Positions 36,602 through 46,284 of a stretch of DNA of 64,000 bases are shown here, piece after piece. Below the pieces are notes generated by a model. It made no database searches and was not told where the DNA came from. It saw nothing but the letters and a program-made list of their open reading frames with translations. The DNA lies in NCBI RefSeq assembly GCF_013347965.1, contig NZ_CP048810.1, positions 248,001 through 312,000 of the forward strand, read 5' to 3'. Each line of letters starts with the position of its first letter. Within the stretch, counting starts at the first letter, position 1. Source of the stretch: Pseudomonas bijieensis. GTDB lineage: Bacteria > Pseudomonadota > Gammaproteobacteria > Pseudomonadales > Pseudomonadaceae. The translations under genes were made by a program, and so were the position numbers.

Positions 36602-39600
36602 TCAGGCAGCCGGCGCCGATTGACTCAGCACCTGGGCGGTAATGTTGGCTTGACCGATTTTTTCGCCCCGGTTGAACAGGTCGATATAGATGCGGTTGGT
36701 CTTGAATGCCTGGAGCGACGCATCAAAACCGGCTTGCGGCGCCAATGACAGCGGGCTGTTCCTGGGGATGGGGCGATCCAGGGTGAAGCTCAGTGCCAGC
36801 AGATTCATTGGGGTATTGAGTGGAATGCGCAGATGGCTGTGAGCGATCTGCATGTAGCACTGGCGCGCCACTTCGAGGAAATACACCATCGAATAGTGCG
36901 CGGGATCACCTGCCTGGAAGAAGTGTTCCGGCGGCAGTTTCACGGTGTCCACGCTCAGGCCCTGGGCGACGCCGCTCATGTCACTGACGATGACGTTCTC
37001 TTCCCTGGCCTTGTGCAGCAGGGCCTTGTCGCGGCAGGGCGTGGCGGTGAACTCGCCGGCTGGCGATGTTTCGAACGCCGAGCTGTAGGCCATCCCGAGG
37101 ACGCAGGTGCACATCACTTTCCCGCCCTGCATGACCTTGGCATTGAACATCTGGGGATCCTGGCCTTGCTCGACGTGCAGATCGATCACGCCCTGCTTTT
37201 GTACGTATTGCTGGAACTTGATCGTCAGGCTCTTGATGTAGGCGACCCGTCCGCTCAGAGGGGGCATGGCCAGTTCGATCAGTTGCAGCACACCCTCGAG
37301 CAACAGAATGCCCGGGATGTGGTCCAGGGGATGATCGAAGAAGTACGGGTGCGCTTCATTCACCACGAGCTGGGCGTGCAGCGACTGAGGGTTGCGCTGG
37401 GCGTTGGCGATCACGATATGTTCCGCGCTGCGCTGCCAATGCGCCGGGCGCTGGGTTGCGTCGCCCCGGTGCAGGGCGAACAGGCTTTCCATCGCGCGTA
37501 CTCGTACCCGCAGGCCGGAGAGCAGGGTGCTGGTGAGCATGTCGCTCAGTTGCTGCACGTCGACGCCATCGTTCTGCGGTTCGCGAACCAGGCTGACAGG
37601 CGTGATGACTTGCTGCAGTTCGTGGGATGACGAATGGGCAAAGCGCAACATGAAGGGATGCTTGATAGGCGAACTGGCCTCGGCCGCTTTCGGGTTCCAT
37701 TGGCGAAGCTTCTCGGTAAACAGCCACATCACCGTCTTGCCGGCGTCGCGCACCTCGATCACGGTATGGCGCGCGCCCCTCAACATCACCGCCAACAGAG
37801 TCTCGATGCCACTGGCTTCAGCCAGGAAGCCGGTCAGCTCCCGCAGTGAGCCGCTGGCGGGCGCCGCAACAGGTTGCAACTCGCAGACTTCGACGTTCGA
37901 ATAGTCGCTCGGCTCCTTGCCCAACCGTCGGCAAGCCTCTTCCAACGAGTCGGCGGCGTGGGCGAGGACCGCGGCGTGGATCACCAGCAAGGGTTTGTCG
38001 GCGGCATCCGGTTGATAACGACGCAGCGCGACCAGCCCCAGACCTTCACCCTCGGTGGTCGTGCTGCACCGGGCACGCTCTACTTCTACTTCAGCGCTGA
38101 CAAAGCGTCCTGCGCCGAGAAGGAGCGTGGTGATGCCGTCGTTGAACCATTGTGGCGAGGCCAGCAAGGTTTGCCAGAACAGGCCTGTCGTGCCGACCAG
38201 GGTCTGATGGAAACCCTTGAAGTCGAAAATCTGCGCCGGATAACCGGACAACATGTTCGGCAGCATGGTTGCCACGTCCGTCACTTCGACGCCCGGTGCC
38301 GCACCTTGTGCCTGGGCGTAAAAGTTATGGGCGCTGCTATAGGCATTGCTGAAGCGCTCGCCACCCATGTTGCAGCACATGACCATCGCTGTGCCGGGCG
38401 AACCGGCCACCCCCGGCAAGCGTCGCAGCAAGTGATTGACGCGGTCGGTGATCAACAGTTTGAACGGATCGACATGAGCCAATGGTTTGGGGCCCATGCC
38501 AAAGCCGTCGATATCGATGACGTGGTCTTGTGCGAGGAATTGCCCCAGCAAAGGTTGGCCGGGAGCCGGGGTGTAATCGACGAAGCGCCCATAAGGGAAC
38601 GTGACCGAGGGGGCGGCCGGTTGATCGAGTTGCTGCTGGAATGACTGCAAGGAGCGGTGGCTGCCCAGCGCTGCTTCAGCCTCGACAATGGCAAGGTCCA
38701 GCGTCACCACGCCACAGGCGCTGGCCGAGGCCGGCTGGGTCGCGACAGGCTGGTCATCGGGAATGTATTCATCCACCACCAGGTGCGCGTTGGCGCCGCC
38801 GAAACCAAAACTGGAGATGCCGATCCGGATCGCGGACTGACGCTCCTCCAGGGGTTGCACCTGCTGGGTGGCGAGCCGCAGGCAGGTCTCGTCGACCTTG
38901 GTGCTGGGGCGGTAGCCGGGCTGGGGTGGAATGCCTTTATGGCGCAGGATCATCAATGCCTTGGCGAGGGAAGCACCTCCGGCAGCGGCCAGGGGATGGC
39001 CGATGACCGACTTGATCGAGCCGATGGTGATTTTCTTGCCGTCCGGGCGATGGGGGGCAAAGAAGCTGTTCAGCGAGGCCAGCTCCGTTGCGTCCCCCAG
39101 CGGAGTACCGGTGCCGTGGGTCTCGATGTAGTCCACGTCACGTGGATCAAGACCACGATAGGCACGTTGGTAGGCCGAGTACTGGGCCTGTTTGCCGGGC
39201 GCGAACACCGAGCCTTCGGCGCCGTCGGCGGACATGCCCAAGGCGCGCAGGACGCCCAGGGGACGGCGCTGCGCCGTCAGGGCCTGGGCGAGCGGCTCGA
39301 CCAGAAAGGCGACCGCACATTCGCCCGGCACGATGCCGTCGGCGTCCTGGCCGAACGCTTCCATCCGGGCCCGGGCGGAGAAGGCCGTCAACTGCGAGAA
39401 ACCCAGGAACAGTGCTGGCGGCAGCACGGTGTTGAGGGCCATGACAATCGCGTTGTCCGCCTGCCCACTGTTGACCAGCGCCTGGGCCATATCCAGGGCG
39501 TAAGGGAACGAACTGCATGCGGTGTCCACCGATAACGCCGGCCCACCCAAGGCAAAGGACGCAGCCAGTTCTGCGACCTGTTCACCGGGTGTAAACCCCG

Positions 39601-40021
39601 GTGGTGTGGCGGTTTTTCCGGACATTCCGGTGGCGAAATAGCTCTCGTCACTCCAGGATGTCGCGATCACCAGTGCGGTACGCGCCTTGTTCAGCTCCGA
39701 GCCTTGTCCGGCCAGTTGGCCAAGCAGTGCCTGGAGTACTTTCTTGCCGATGGCGACCTGTCTTCCTTCATGCCGTGATGGGGTCGACACGTCATCGGTC
39801 AGGCAAAAAGCGCTGTCCAGATAGATGCGATCCTTCTCGCCTGCCTTGGTTGAATAGATCGATGCCTTGTCCAATTCCCAACGGGTCGGCATTGATTCAA
39901 TCGGTGCGATCTGCCCTTGCGAGAGCAACTGCCAAAGCGCATCCGTTGACGGCGCCCCTGGAAACTCGCCCGCCATCGCGCTGAAGCAAAAATCGCCCGT
40001 TGTCGTTACTGCGCCACTCAT
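36602..40021 (-). CDS. KS-CLF-AfsA multidomain synthase
   Basis: A 1,139-residue enzyme counted from ATG 40021, which has GGGAG 7 bases upstream (an in-frame GTG at 40069 adds 16). Residues about 10-425 are an intact beta-ketoacyl synthase: VDTACSSF (Cys169), ETHGTGTPLGD (His302), KSVIGHPLAAAG (His342). About 440-770 is a second KS-like region (DPFKLLITDRVNHLLRR, MLPNMLSGYPAQIFDFKG) with no active-site Cys, like a chain-length factor. About 865-1135 is a two-half AfsA/A-factor-synthesis hotdog domain: NEAHPYFFDHPLDHIPGILL with LLLEGVLQ, then the weaker second half DPAHYSMVYFLEVARQ. The order KS-CLF-hotdog-hotdog mirrors PfaC of PUFA synthases. AfsA transfers beta-ketoacyl chains to dihydroxyacetone phosphate. 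No AT, KR or ER is present. Confidence 0.85.
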   Translation of the reverse strand: MSGAVTTTGDFCFSAMAGEFPGAPSTDALWQLLSQGQIAPIESMPTRWELDKASIYSTKAGEKDRIYLDSAFCLTDDVSTPSRHEGRQVAIGKKVLQALLGQLAGQGSELNKARTALVIATSWSDESYFATGMSGKTATPPGFTPGEQVAELAASFALGGPALSVDTACSSFPYALDMAQALVNSGQADNAIVMALNTVLPPALFLGFSQLTAFSARARMEAFGQDADGIVPGECAVAFLVEPLAQALTAQRRPLGVLRALGMSADGAEGSVFAPGKQAQYSAYQRAYRGLDPRDVDYIETHGTGTPLGDATELASLNSFFAPHRPDGKKITIGSIKSVIGHPLAAAGGASLAKALMILRHKGIPPQPGYRPSTKVDETCLRLATQQVQPLEERQSAIRIGISSFGFGGANAHLVVDEYIPDDQPVATQPASASACGVVTLDLAIVEAEAALGSHRSLQSFQQQLDQPAAPSVTFPYGRFVDYTPAPGQPLLGQFLAQDHVIDIDGFGMGPKPLAHVDPFKLLITDRVNHLLRRLPGVAGSPGTAMVMCCNMGGERFSNAYSSAHNFYAQAQGAAPGVEVTDVATMLPNMLSGYPAQIFDFKGFHQTLVGTTGLFWQTLLASPQWFNDGITTLLLGAGRFVSAEVEVERARCSTTTEGEGLGLVALRRYQPDAADKPLLVIHAAVLAHAADSLEEACRRLGKEPSDYSNVEVCELQPVAAPASGSLRELTGFLAEASGIETLLAVMLRGARHTVIEVRDAGKTVMWLFTEKLRQWNPKAAEASSPIKHPFMLRFAHSSSHELQQVITPVSLVREPQNDGVDVQQLSDMLTSTLLSGLRVRVRAMESLFALHRGDATQRPAHWQRSAEHIVIANAQRNPQSLHAQLVVNEAHPYFFDHPLDHIPGILLLEGVLQLIELAMPPLSGRVAYIKSLTIKFQQYVQKQGVIDLHVEQGQDPQMFNAKVMQGGKVMCTCVLGMAYSSAFETSPAGEFTATPCRDKALLHKAREENVIVSDMSGVAQGLSVDTVKLPPEHFFQAGDPAHYSMVYFLEVARQCYMQIAHSHLRIPLNTPMNLLALSFTLDRPIPRNSPLSLAPQAGFDASLQAFKTNRIYIDLFNRGEKIGQANITAQVLSQSAPAA

Positions 40022-40095
40022 ACCCTGTCTCCCTGATCGCCCAAAATGCTGGGTGACCTGTTCGATCACCCGGATTCCATTCCTGTTGCCCGCTG

Positions 40096-41181
40096 CTAGC
40101 TCAGCCTGGCCAGCAGCGACAGGGCATCCTCGGGCGTGCGACGGGACATCAACGCTTCACCGGCAAACTCGCTGGCAGAGCACTGTTGCGCCATGGATTG
40201 GCAGAGCGCCTCTCGGGCAAAGCCGTTGAGGCCCAGTTGTGCGAAGGGCGTCTGGAGGTCGATCGACTGCGCCGTCTCCGGGATCAACGGGGACAGGGCG
40301 TTGAGCAGCAGGTTTTCTTCCTGCCCTTGAGTGTCCGTCGCGGCAGGTGAGGGCGCTGCCTGCGGCTGGGGATCGGCCAGGGCAGCTTGAATCAGAGCGA
40401 TGGTGGCCTGCGGGAACTTGGCGTTGGCCAGCTCGCTACTGTGGGCCTTGAGCTGCGGCCACATGGCAACTGCCGCTTCCAGGAAGTCCAACTGCACCAG
40501 CGAGTCCAGGCCCAGGCTTTCATAGCTTTGTGTCGGGTCGATCTGCTCAGCCGTAAAGCCGGTGATGGTCGCCAGTTGGTCGACTACCCACGCTTGGACG
40601 TCCATCGCGGGTGCCTGCGGATCGGCTTCAAGCCGTGCCAGCAAGGCTGTCGGGGTAGGGGCATCGAAGAGCTGCGAGGTGAGGTCTTTCTTTTCCGGGA
40701 AATGTTGGGCCAGGGACTCGAAAATATCCACCAGCCCCAGCGAGTCGATCCCCAGGCTCTCGAAGCTTTGATCAAAGTCGATCTGTTGCGCCTGGAACCC
40801 GGTGACCGAGCTGATTTCGGCGCGCAACCACTGTCCGTAACTGAGCGCGGCTGCCTGTTCGACGGCTTCGGCTTCGACTACGGGCGTCGGAGCCAGTATT
40901 GTCGGGTTCGAGTGAACCGGCTCCAGGGCCGCGATACTCTTGCTGACAGGGGCTTCGATCCCATTGGCATAAACGCCTTCAAGGACTTGTTGATGAGCAT
41001 TGAAATAATGCGCAGTGACAGTTTCGGCCTGTTCCAGAAGCCGCAGTAATATCGATTCCTTGGCGATATTCGATTCGCACAATGAATCAATGATCTTTTC
41101 TGAGAGGGAGAAATAGCTATGGGCTATTCTTCCATTGGACACGATGAATTCCTGTACAACATCGTTAAGTTGCAAGCGCAT
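40096..41181 (-). CDS. Tandem acyl carrier protein (three ACP-like repeats, third inactive)
   Basis: A 361-residue protein with AGGAG 6 bases upstream. An N-terminal helical region of about 105 residues is followed by three ACP-like repeats. ACP1 has FESLGIDSLGL (phosphopantetheine Ser147) and ACP2 has YESLGLDSLVQ (Ser227). The third reads FAQLGLNGFAR, where the Asp-Ser is Asn-Gly, so it cannot be primed. Tandem ACPs are typical of PUFA-type synthases. It lies between the monooxygenase and the synthase and should carry the growing chain. Confidence 0.9.
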   Translation of the reverse strand: MRLQLNDVVQEFIVSNGRIAHSYFSLSEKIIDSLCESNIAKESILLRLLEQAETVTAHYFNAHQQVLEGVYANGIEAPVSKSIAALEPVHSNPTILAPTPVVEAEAVEQAAALSYGQWLRAEISSVTGFQAQQIDFDQSFESLGIDSLGLVDIFESLAQHFPEKKDLTSQLFDAPTPTALLARLEADPQAPAMDVQAWVVDQLATITGFTAEQIDPTQSYESLGLDSLVQLDFLEAAVAMWPQLKAHSSELANAKFPQATIALIQAALADPQPQAAPSPAATDTQGQEENLLLNALSPLIPETAQSIDLQTPFAQLGLNGFAREALCQSMAQQCSASEFAGEALMSRRTPEDALSLLARLS

Positions 41182-41300
41182 GGGAATCTCCTAACCAAGT
41201 CGGTCGAAATTTCTATAAGTAAGAAAGATCAAGAAATCATGGCCCAGGGCAGGGCCTTGTTTATGTCAATTAATCAAACTGGCAGTAGTCATGGAGCGAC

Positions 41301-43064
41301 TTAAAGTTGGAGTTCCACTGCGTCGGTCTCGCAAGATATTGTTTTTCTGGCGCCCTTGAGCAACCCCGACCTTACGTTCAGATAAGTCACCAGCGTCATT
41401 GCATCGGCGCCGAGGAAAGCGATATAGCCGTCAGGCCGGATCAGCATCAACATGCCTTCCTTGGCGTGGTAGCGCTTGTGCAGCCGCCAATCGGGGTCCA
41501 GCAGTGTCGAGTGCCAGGCCGGCAGCCCGGCACTGCTCAGGGCATCGATCACGCAATAGGCCTTGATTCCCGGGTAGTCCTTTTCCACCGACTCGGCCAG
41601 CGCGTAGTAGCCTGGCAGCAAAGGGGAGAACTGGTCGGCCGCGCTGAAAATCAACAGCGTGAAGGTTCCATGGAACAAGTCGATCAAGCGTTTTGCCGGC
41701 ATCCCTTGCAGTTGCCACAACTCGACATCGGGTGCCAGTTGCCCGGCGCGAGGCGGTGCACTCTGGAACTCGGGTTTCTTGCCTTTCTTGTTCCAGTTCC
41801 GGCGCTGTTTTTTCGTCACCGATTCTTGAATGTAGTCACTCTTGTCGTAGTGATACTGATGACCGGAAATCATCGACGGTAGTTTGCGCTGGACCTTGTT
41901 GCGGTTGCTCAACAGGGGCAGGACATTGTCGCGTAGCCAGACCAGGGCACGACGCCTGACGGTAATCAGCCCTGTCAGCCGGTGGGCGGTGTTCTCGACT
42001 TCCAGGGCAACCGGATAGCGCTCGTCGTTGTAGCTGTCCAGCAAGGACGGATCCGCCAGGTCCTGATCGACATAAGCCATTTTCCAGGCCAGGTTATAGG
42101 CCTCGGAAATCCCCAGGTTCATCCACTGCCCGCCGATGGGACTGCCGATGTGCGCCGAGTCCCCCAGCAGAAACACAGAGCCTTGTTGCATCGATTGCAC
42201 GCGGCGATGCTGGAAGGAGGCGATGGTGGTCGATGAAATGTTCGACAGCGTCATCTTTTGCCCGCGTCCTTCGCACAAGCGTTGGAAATTCTCCAGGCTC
42301 AAGGATGGGCGTTCGCCTTCTGGCGGCAGGTTGTAGGGCATTTCGATGAACAGCCGATAACGCGATTGAGCACTGATCGGCGCAACCGCCACATAACCGT
42401 CCTGCGCACCCAGGAAGAACGCGCCCTCATCCTTGCTTCCGGACCATTGGATATCGGCATCGGCGAGCATGAAGAAGCGATCGTAGGATGAACCTTCGAA
42501 GGTCATGTCGAGGCGTTTTCTGATGTTGCTGCGAGCGCCGTCACAGGCGGCTACCCAGCGACTGGTGAAGTTTTCATCGGTGCCGTCGGCATGTTTGAGT
42601 GTCATGCGCACCGAGCCCGGCAGGTTTTCGATGTCCACCAGTTCGGTATTCCACTCCACCTCGGCGCCCAGTTCCTTCAGCCGCTCAAGGAGAATTTTCT
42701 CGGTTTGCGGCTGTGGCAGGCTCAGGAGCAGGGGATAGGTCGCATCCAGGTAGGAGAAGTTGTAGTTCAGCACCCGCTTGGCATTCGACTGCACCGAAAA
42801 CTGGTTGATCGTGAAGCCGGCGCTGATGGCTTGCTCGGCAACGCCCAGGTCGCGAAAGATTTCCAGGGTCCGGGAATGGATGGCCATTGCCTTGGTCGCC
42901 GTCGAGGGGCCGGCGTTCTTTTCAATGATGCGAAACGACACGCCCCATTTCTTCAGCAGGATTGCCAGGGTCAGGCCAATAGGGCCGGCACCTACGATCA
43001 TCACGGTAGGGGCGCTGCCAGGTCGCTTGAAATGCTTGGGGGCCAACGTGCTCAGAGTGTTCAT
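41301..43064 (-). CDS. FAD-dependent monooxygenase of the AfsA cluster
   Basis: A 587-residue class A flavin hydroxylase: VMIVGAGPIGLTLAILL, ACDGARSNIRKRL, and GDSAHIGSPIGGQWMN near 300-316. It has the longer C-terminal thioredoxin-like domain (about 455-570, from PRAGQLAPDVELWQL to LIRPDGYIAFLG) seen in phenol-hydroxylase-like and polyketide hydroxylases. In the cluster it probably oxidises the chain or ring of the product. Spaced 3 bases from the phosphatase gene stop. Confidence 0.9.
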   Translation of the reverse strand: MNTLSTLAPKHFKRPGSAPTVMIVGAGPIGLTLAILLKKWGVSFRIIEKNAGPSTATKAMAIHSRTLEIFRDLGVAEQAISAGFTINQFSVQSNAKRVLNYNFSYLDATYPLLLSLPQPQTEKILLERLKELGAEVEWNTELVDIENLPGSVRMTLKHADGTDENFTSRWVAACDGARSNIRKRLDMTFEGSSYDRFFMLADADIQWSGSKDEGAFFLGAQDGYVAVAPISAQSRYRLFIEMPYNLPPEGERPSLSLENFQRLCEGRGQKMTLSNISSTTIASFQHRRVQSMQQGSVFLLGDSAHIGSPIGGQWMNLGISEAYNLAWKMAYVDQDLADPSLLDSYNDERYPVALEVENTAHRLTGLITVRRRALVWLRDNVLPLLSNRNKVQRKLPSMISGHQYHYDKSDYIQESVTKKQRRNWNKKGKKPEFQSAPPRAGQLAPDVELWQLQGMPAKRLIDLFHGTFTLLIFSAADQFSPLLPGYYALAESVEKDYPGIKAYCVIDALSSAGLPAWHSTLLDPDWRLHKRYHAKEGMLMLIRPDGYIAFLGADAMTLVTYLNVRSGLLKGARKTISCETDAVELQL

Positions 43065-43067
43065 CGA

Positions 43068-43679
43068 TCAGTACCAGTTTCTGTAGAAGGGGGAGTTGGC
43101 AATGCTGAGCAGGGCATCGTCGCCTGATGAGTCGCCGTAGGCATAAATGTAAAAATCATCAAGGTTGCTCAAGCAGCCTTTGAGCCGCGTGACTTTCTCT
43201 CGCTCTACACAGTTGGTACCGGATATCCCGCCGGTCAGCTTGTTCTTGGCCGTTGCCAGGCGGGTGCCGCACACATAGTCAAAACCCGCGGCCTGGCCCC
43301 AGGGGATCAGGTAATTCTCCGGCGAGTTGCTGACCAACGCCGTGACGTGTCCCATGGATTGATGCCACTTCAGCCGCCGCAACGCCTCGGGCCTGAGCCA
43401 GAGCGGCAGCTGCTCGCTGATGAAGTACTTGGCATGCTCGCGCTCTTGCTCCACCGACAGGCCGCCCAGGTAACAGGCAATGAAGGCCAGGCGCGCTTGC
43501 ATCAGCGGGGTGATGCCCACGATCACGCTGAGCATCTTGGGCAGCAGGGGAATGATCCTGAGCCAGAACGAACGGGTTCCCACGATAAAGCGCATGTAGC
43601 GCCAGAATGTGTGGCGGTCGGTCAGTGTGCCGTCGAAGTCGAAGACGGCCAGTACCGGTTGTGTGCTGTTAGCGTGCAT
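43068..43679 (-). CDS. HAD-IB phosphatase of the AfsA cluster
   Basis: A 203-residue SerB-like hydrolase. Motif I VFDFDGTLTD (nucleophile and acid Asp), motif II LVSNS, motif III Lys in VEREKVTRL, motif IV YGDSSGDDALL. All catalytic residues are present. Family members dephosphorylate small phosphoesters. In an AfsA pathway the acylated dihydroxyacetone phosphate must lose its phosphate, a role that fits this gene. Its start overlaps the ligase stop by 11 bases. Confidence 0.9.
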   Translation of the reverse strand: MHANSTQPVLAVFDFDGTLTDRHTFWRYMRFIVGTRSFWLRIIPLLPKMLSVIVGITPLMQARLAFIACYLGGLSVEQEREHAKYFISEQLPLWLRPEALRRLKWHQSMGHVTALVSNSPENYLIPWGQAAGFDYVCGTRLATAKNKLTGGISGTNCVEREKVTRLKGCLSNLDDFYIYAYGDSSGDDALLSIANSPFYRNWY

Positions 43680-45189
43680 GTGCCTCTTCCTTGAGAGAAG
43701 TGATCTCGATGGTCTTGGGCAGCTTGAAGCCCGATAGGTAGCGCGAAAGCAGGGTGGAAAGCGCGTTCTGGGTCAGCTCGCCGGTCCCTTCGACGCACAG
43801 GTGCAGCACGTTGACTTCCTTGTGGTCCGGGACGATATAGGCTTTGGCGCGCACCACGTCAGGGTGCTTGAGAGCGATGGATTCGATTTCCACCAGGTCG
43901 ACCATCTGCGCCTTGATCTTGGAGATTCGCAGGCGTTGGCAATAGAAAAACACATGCCCATCGTCGTCCTGCCAGACCAGGTCACCGCTGTGGAACCAGC
44001 CGTCGCGGAAGAACCGCGCATTGGCGTCCTCGGCATCGTTGTAGCCGTCGATCACCATCGAGCCGCGTATCAGCAGTTCACCGATGCGCCCTGGCGCCAC
44101 GTCCTGGCCCTGGGCATCGACGACTCGCAGTTCCACACCGCTGATCGGCTGGCCCATGGCGCCACGGTGGACCGTGCCAATCGAGCTCTGGACGATCACA
44201 GGCATGCTTTCGGTCAACCCATAGCCTTGCAGCACCGGATTGCATCCCAGCAGCTTCCCCAGTTTCTCGGCTTCGTCGGCCGGCAGGTGACTGCCGCCGG
44301 AGTAAATCATCAACTGCGGGTGCAACGGCAAGAGCGCGCCTTTGCGCTTGGCCAGCCGCGTATTGAAGTAGCGAATGACATCGGGCACCAGGCAGGCAAA
44401 GGTGACCTGATGTTCGGACAGGACTTCTGCCAAGTCTCGATTGAGCAGGGTGTTGGTCATGAGCAGGGTGGCGCCCACGCTCAAGGGAAACACCATCATC
44501 ACCGACAGGCCGAAGATGGCATACAGCGGCAGCGTCACCAGATGAACGGAGCCGACGCCTTGCAGATGAAACTGCTCATGCAGCCCATCGCTCGATTGCG
44601 TCAGGTCCAGATAACGGTGCGAAACAGCCAGAGGCCTGCCGATACCACGATAGGTGAACTGTACCGAGACGATCGGATTGCCCTCGGGCAACAATAAGGG
44701 CTCGATCTGGCGAGGAAGTTGAGAGATGGCCGTTGTGTTGGCGGGCAGGGGGGATGACGGTTCGCTCTCACCGTCCACCAGCAGGGAGTGCCTGACGCCG
44801 TTGTCAGCCTGGAACACCTCACTGTGTTGCCCCCATAGCGCTTCGGTCGTGACCACTAGCATCGGCCTGGCGAGACTGACGACGCTGTTCATTTCGAAGG
44901 GAGTCAACTTGTAGTTGAGGATGACCGGAATTGCACCCCGCCCGATGATCGCCAGGTAATAAGCGATGAACGCCACCCCATTGGGCAGCACCAGCGCTAC
45001 TTTGTCTCCAGGCAATACACCGAGTGCCGTAAGGGCGCCGTTGCATTCTTCAGCCTTGATTCGCAACTGACGGTAAGTGACGGTGTCTTCTTCCGCGTCC
45101 AGATGCCGAATAGCAACTTGTTCGGGGAAAGATTCCGAAAAACCGACAAAACGATGCAGAAAACCTTCTTTATATGAAAGGCTTTTCAT
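43669..45189 (-). CDS. AMP-dependent acyl ligase (ANL superfamily) of the AfsA cluster
   Basis: A 506-residue adenylate-forming enzyme: GYGLTESMPV (A5), WFHSGDLVWQDDDGHVF (A7), RLRISKIKAQMVDLVEIES (A8) and the C-terminal Lys in SGFKLPKTIEI. The phosphate-binding A3 loop, normally TSGTTG-x-PKG, reads FTYRGIGRPLAV and is degenerate, so adenylation may be altered. It would activate a fatty or aryl acid and load it on the tandem ACP as starter. First Met has a weak site. Confidence 0.88.
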   Translation of the reverse strand: MKSLSYKEGFLHRFVGFSESFPEQVAIRHLDAEEDTVTYRQLRIKAEECNGALTALGVLPGDKVALVLPNGVAFIAYYLAIIGRGAIPVILNYKLTPFEMNSVVSLARPMLVVTTEALWGQHSEVFQADNGVRHSLLVDGESEPSSPLPANTTAISQLPRQIEPLLLPEGNPIVSVQFTYRGIGRPLAVSHRYLDLTQSSDGLHEQFHLQGVGSVHLVTLPLYAIFGLSVMMVFPLSVGATLLMTNTLLNRDLAEVLSEHQVTFACLVPDVIRYFNTRLAKRKGALLPLHPQLMIYSGGSHLPADEAEKLGKLLGCNPVLQGYGLTESMPVIVQSSIGTVHRGAMGQPISGVELRVVDAQGQDVAPGRIGELLIRGSMVIDGYNDAEDANARFFRDGWFHSGDLVWQDDDGHVFFYCQRLRISKIKAQMVDLVEIESIALKHPDVVRAKAYIVPDHKEVNVLHLCVEGTGELTQNALSTLLSRYLSGFKLPKTIEITSLKEEAHAR

Positions 45190-45270
45190 TTACCAACCTC
45201 TCTCAATCCTTGGATGTTTGGCTAGTCAAAAAAAGTACTACAGAGGCAGGCTATATATGAATTGTTTCAA

Positions 45271-46284
45271 TTAAGCATCTGTGTAGTTATTGTTCCGATA
45301 CCAATTCAGGGTATCGGTCAGGGTTTCAGCGACAGGGCGGAACTTGCACTCCAACTCCCTTGCACTTTTACTGTGGCTGAAATGAGTACGGCCTTGTTCC
45401 TGCTCCATGAGCTTGACCGTGGAAGTACTGATGAGCACCGGTTTTTTGGTAATCCGGTAATAACCTTCATAGATAAGTGCGATGATTCTCAGCATGAACA
45501 GCGGCACTTTTCGCTCTGGAGCCTTTATCCCGCTGACATTCGACAGCGCCTGGAAAATGCTCTTCATGTCCATGTGATTGCCGGCGGCCAGGTAACGCTC
45601 TCCGGACCTGCCGCGGGTGATGGCTGCGATTTGATGCTCGGCCACATCCCGGGCATCGACAACGGAAAAGCTTCCGGGGAGTACACCGGGCAATTTTTGT
45701 CCGACAAAGTCAAGCAAGAACTGGCCTGAAGAAGTAGGGCCGATATCACCAGGGCCGAACATCCACCCGGGCAGGACCATGGCGACAAACATGTCCGGGT
45801 GTTCTGCCAGGAATTGCTGGACCTTTTGTTCGGACAATATTTTGCTCAAGTAGTAATCGTCAGCCTCCACCTCACTGCGAGACATGGTTTCATCGATCAC
45901 TTGATCCCTATTGCCCTTCAATACGGCAATTGAAGAGGTATGGACTGCACGACGGATACCGGCGTCATAAGCCGCTTGCAACAAGCGCTCGGTACCGACC
46001 ACATTAGTGTCGTAGAGTTTTTGCCAATGTTTCCCGCCTTTGTAACTGTCACGGAAATAGGCGGCTGTATGAAACAAGGCGTCACACCCTTGCAGGGCAT
46101 GGCTGAAGGCATCGACATTAAGCATGTCGCCTTCGACCAACTCCACGGGCAAGCTGCCGAACTGTTTCCTGGCTTTCTCTACGGAACGAACCAGTGCTTT
46201 TACTTTAATGTTTCGTTTCAACAACGCACGAACGACATTGTTTCCGAGCAGGCCAGTAGCGCCTGTAACGAAGGCATATTCCAT
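45271..46284 (-). CDS. Extended SDR (NAD-dependent epimerase / dihydroflavonol-reductase-like)
   Basis: A 337-residue Rossmann enzyme. N-terminal VTGATGLLGNNVVRALL, VEGDMLNVDAF, HTAAYFRDSY, catalytic Tyr-Lys in DDYYLSKILSE, VLPGWMFGPGD. It resembles dihydroflavonol-4-reductase-type enzymes that reduce ketones with NADPH. First gene of the operon and divergent from the TetR regulator. It could supply the ketone or butenolide reduction expected in butyrolactone formation; assignment by analogy. Confidence 0.88.
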   Translation of the reverse strand: MEYAFVTGATGLLGNNVVRALLKRNIKVKALVRSVEKARKQFGSLPVELVEGDMLNVDAFSHALQGCDALFHTAAYFRDSYKGGKHWQKLYDTNVVGTERLLQAAYDAGIRRAVHTSSIAVLKGNRDQVIDETMSRSEVEADDYYLSKILSEQKVQQFLAEHPDMFVAMVLPGWMFGPGDIGPTSSGQFLLDFVGQKLPGVLPGSFSVVDARDVAEHQIAAITRGRSGERYLAAGNHMDMKSIFQALSNVSGIKAPERKVPLFMLRIIALIYEGYYRITKKPVLISTSTVKLMEQEQGRTHFSHSKSARELECKFRPVAETLTDTLNWYRNNNYTDA

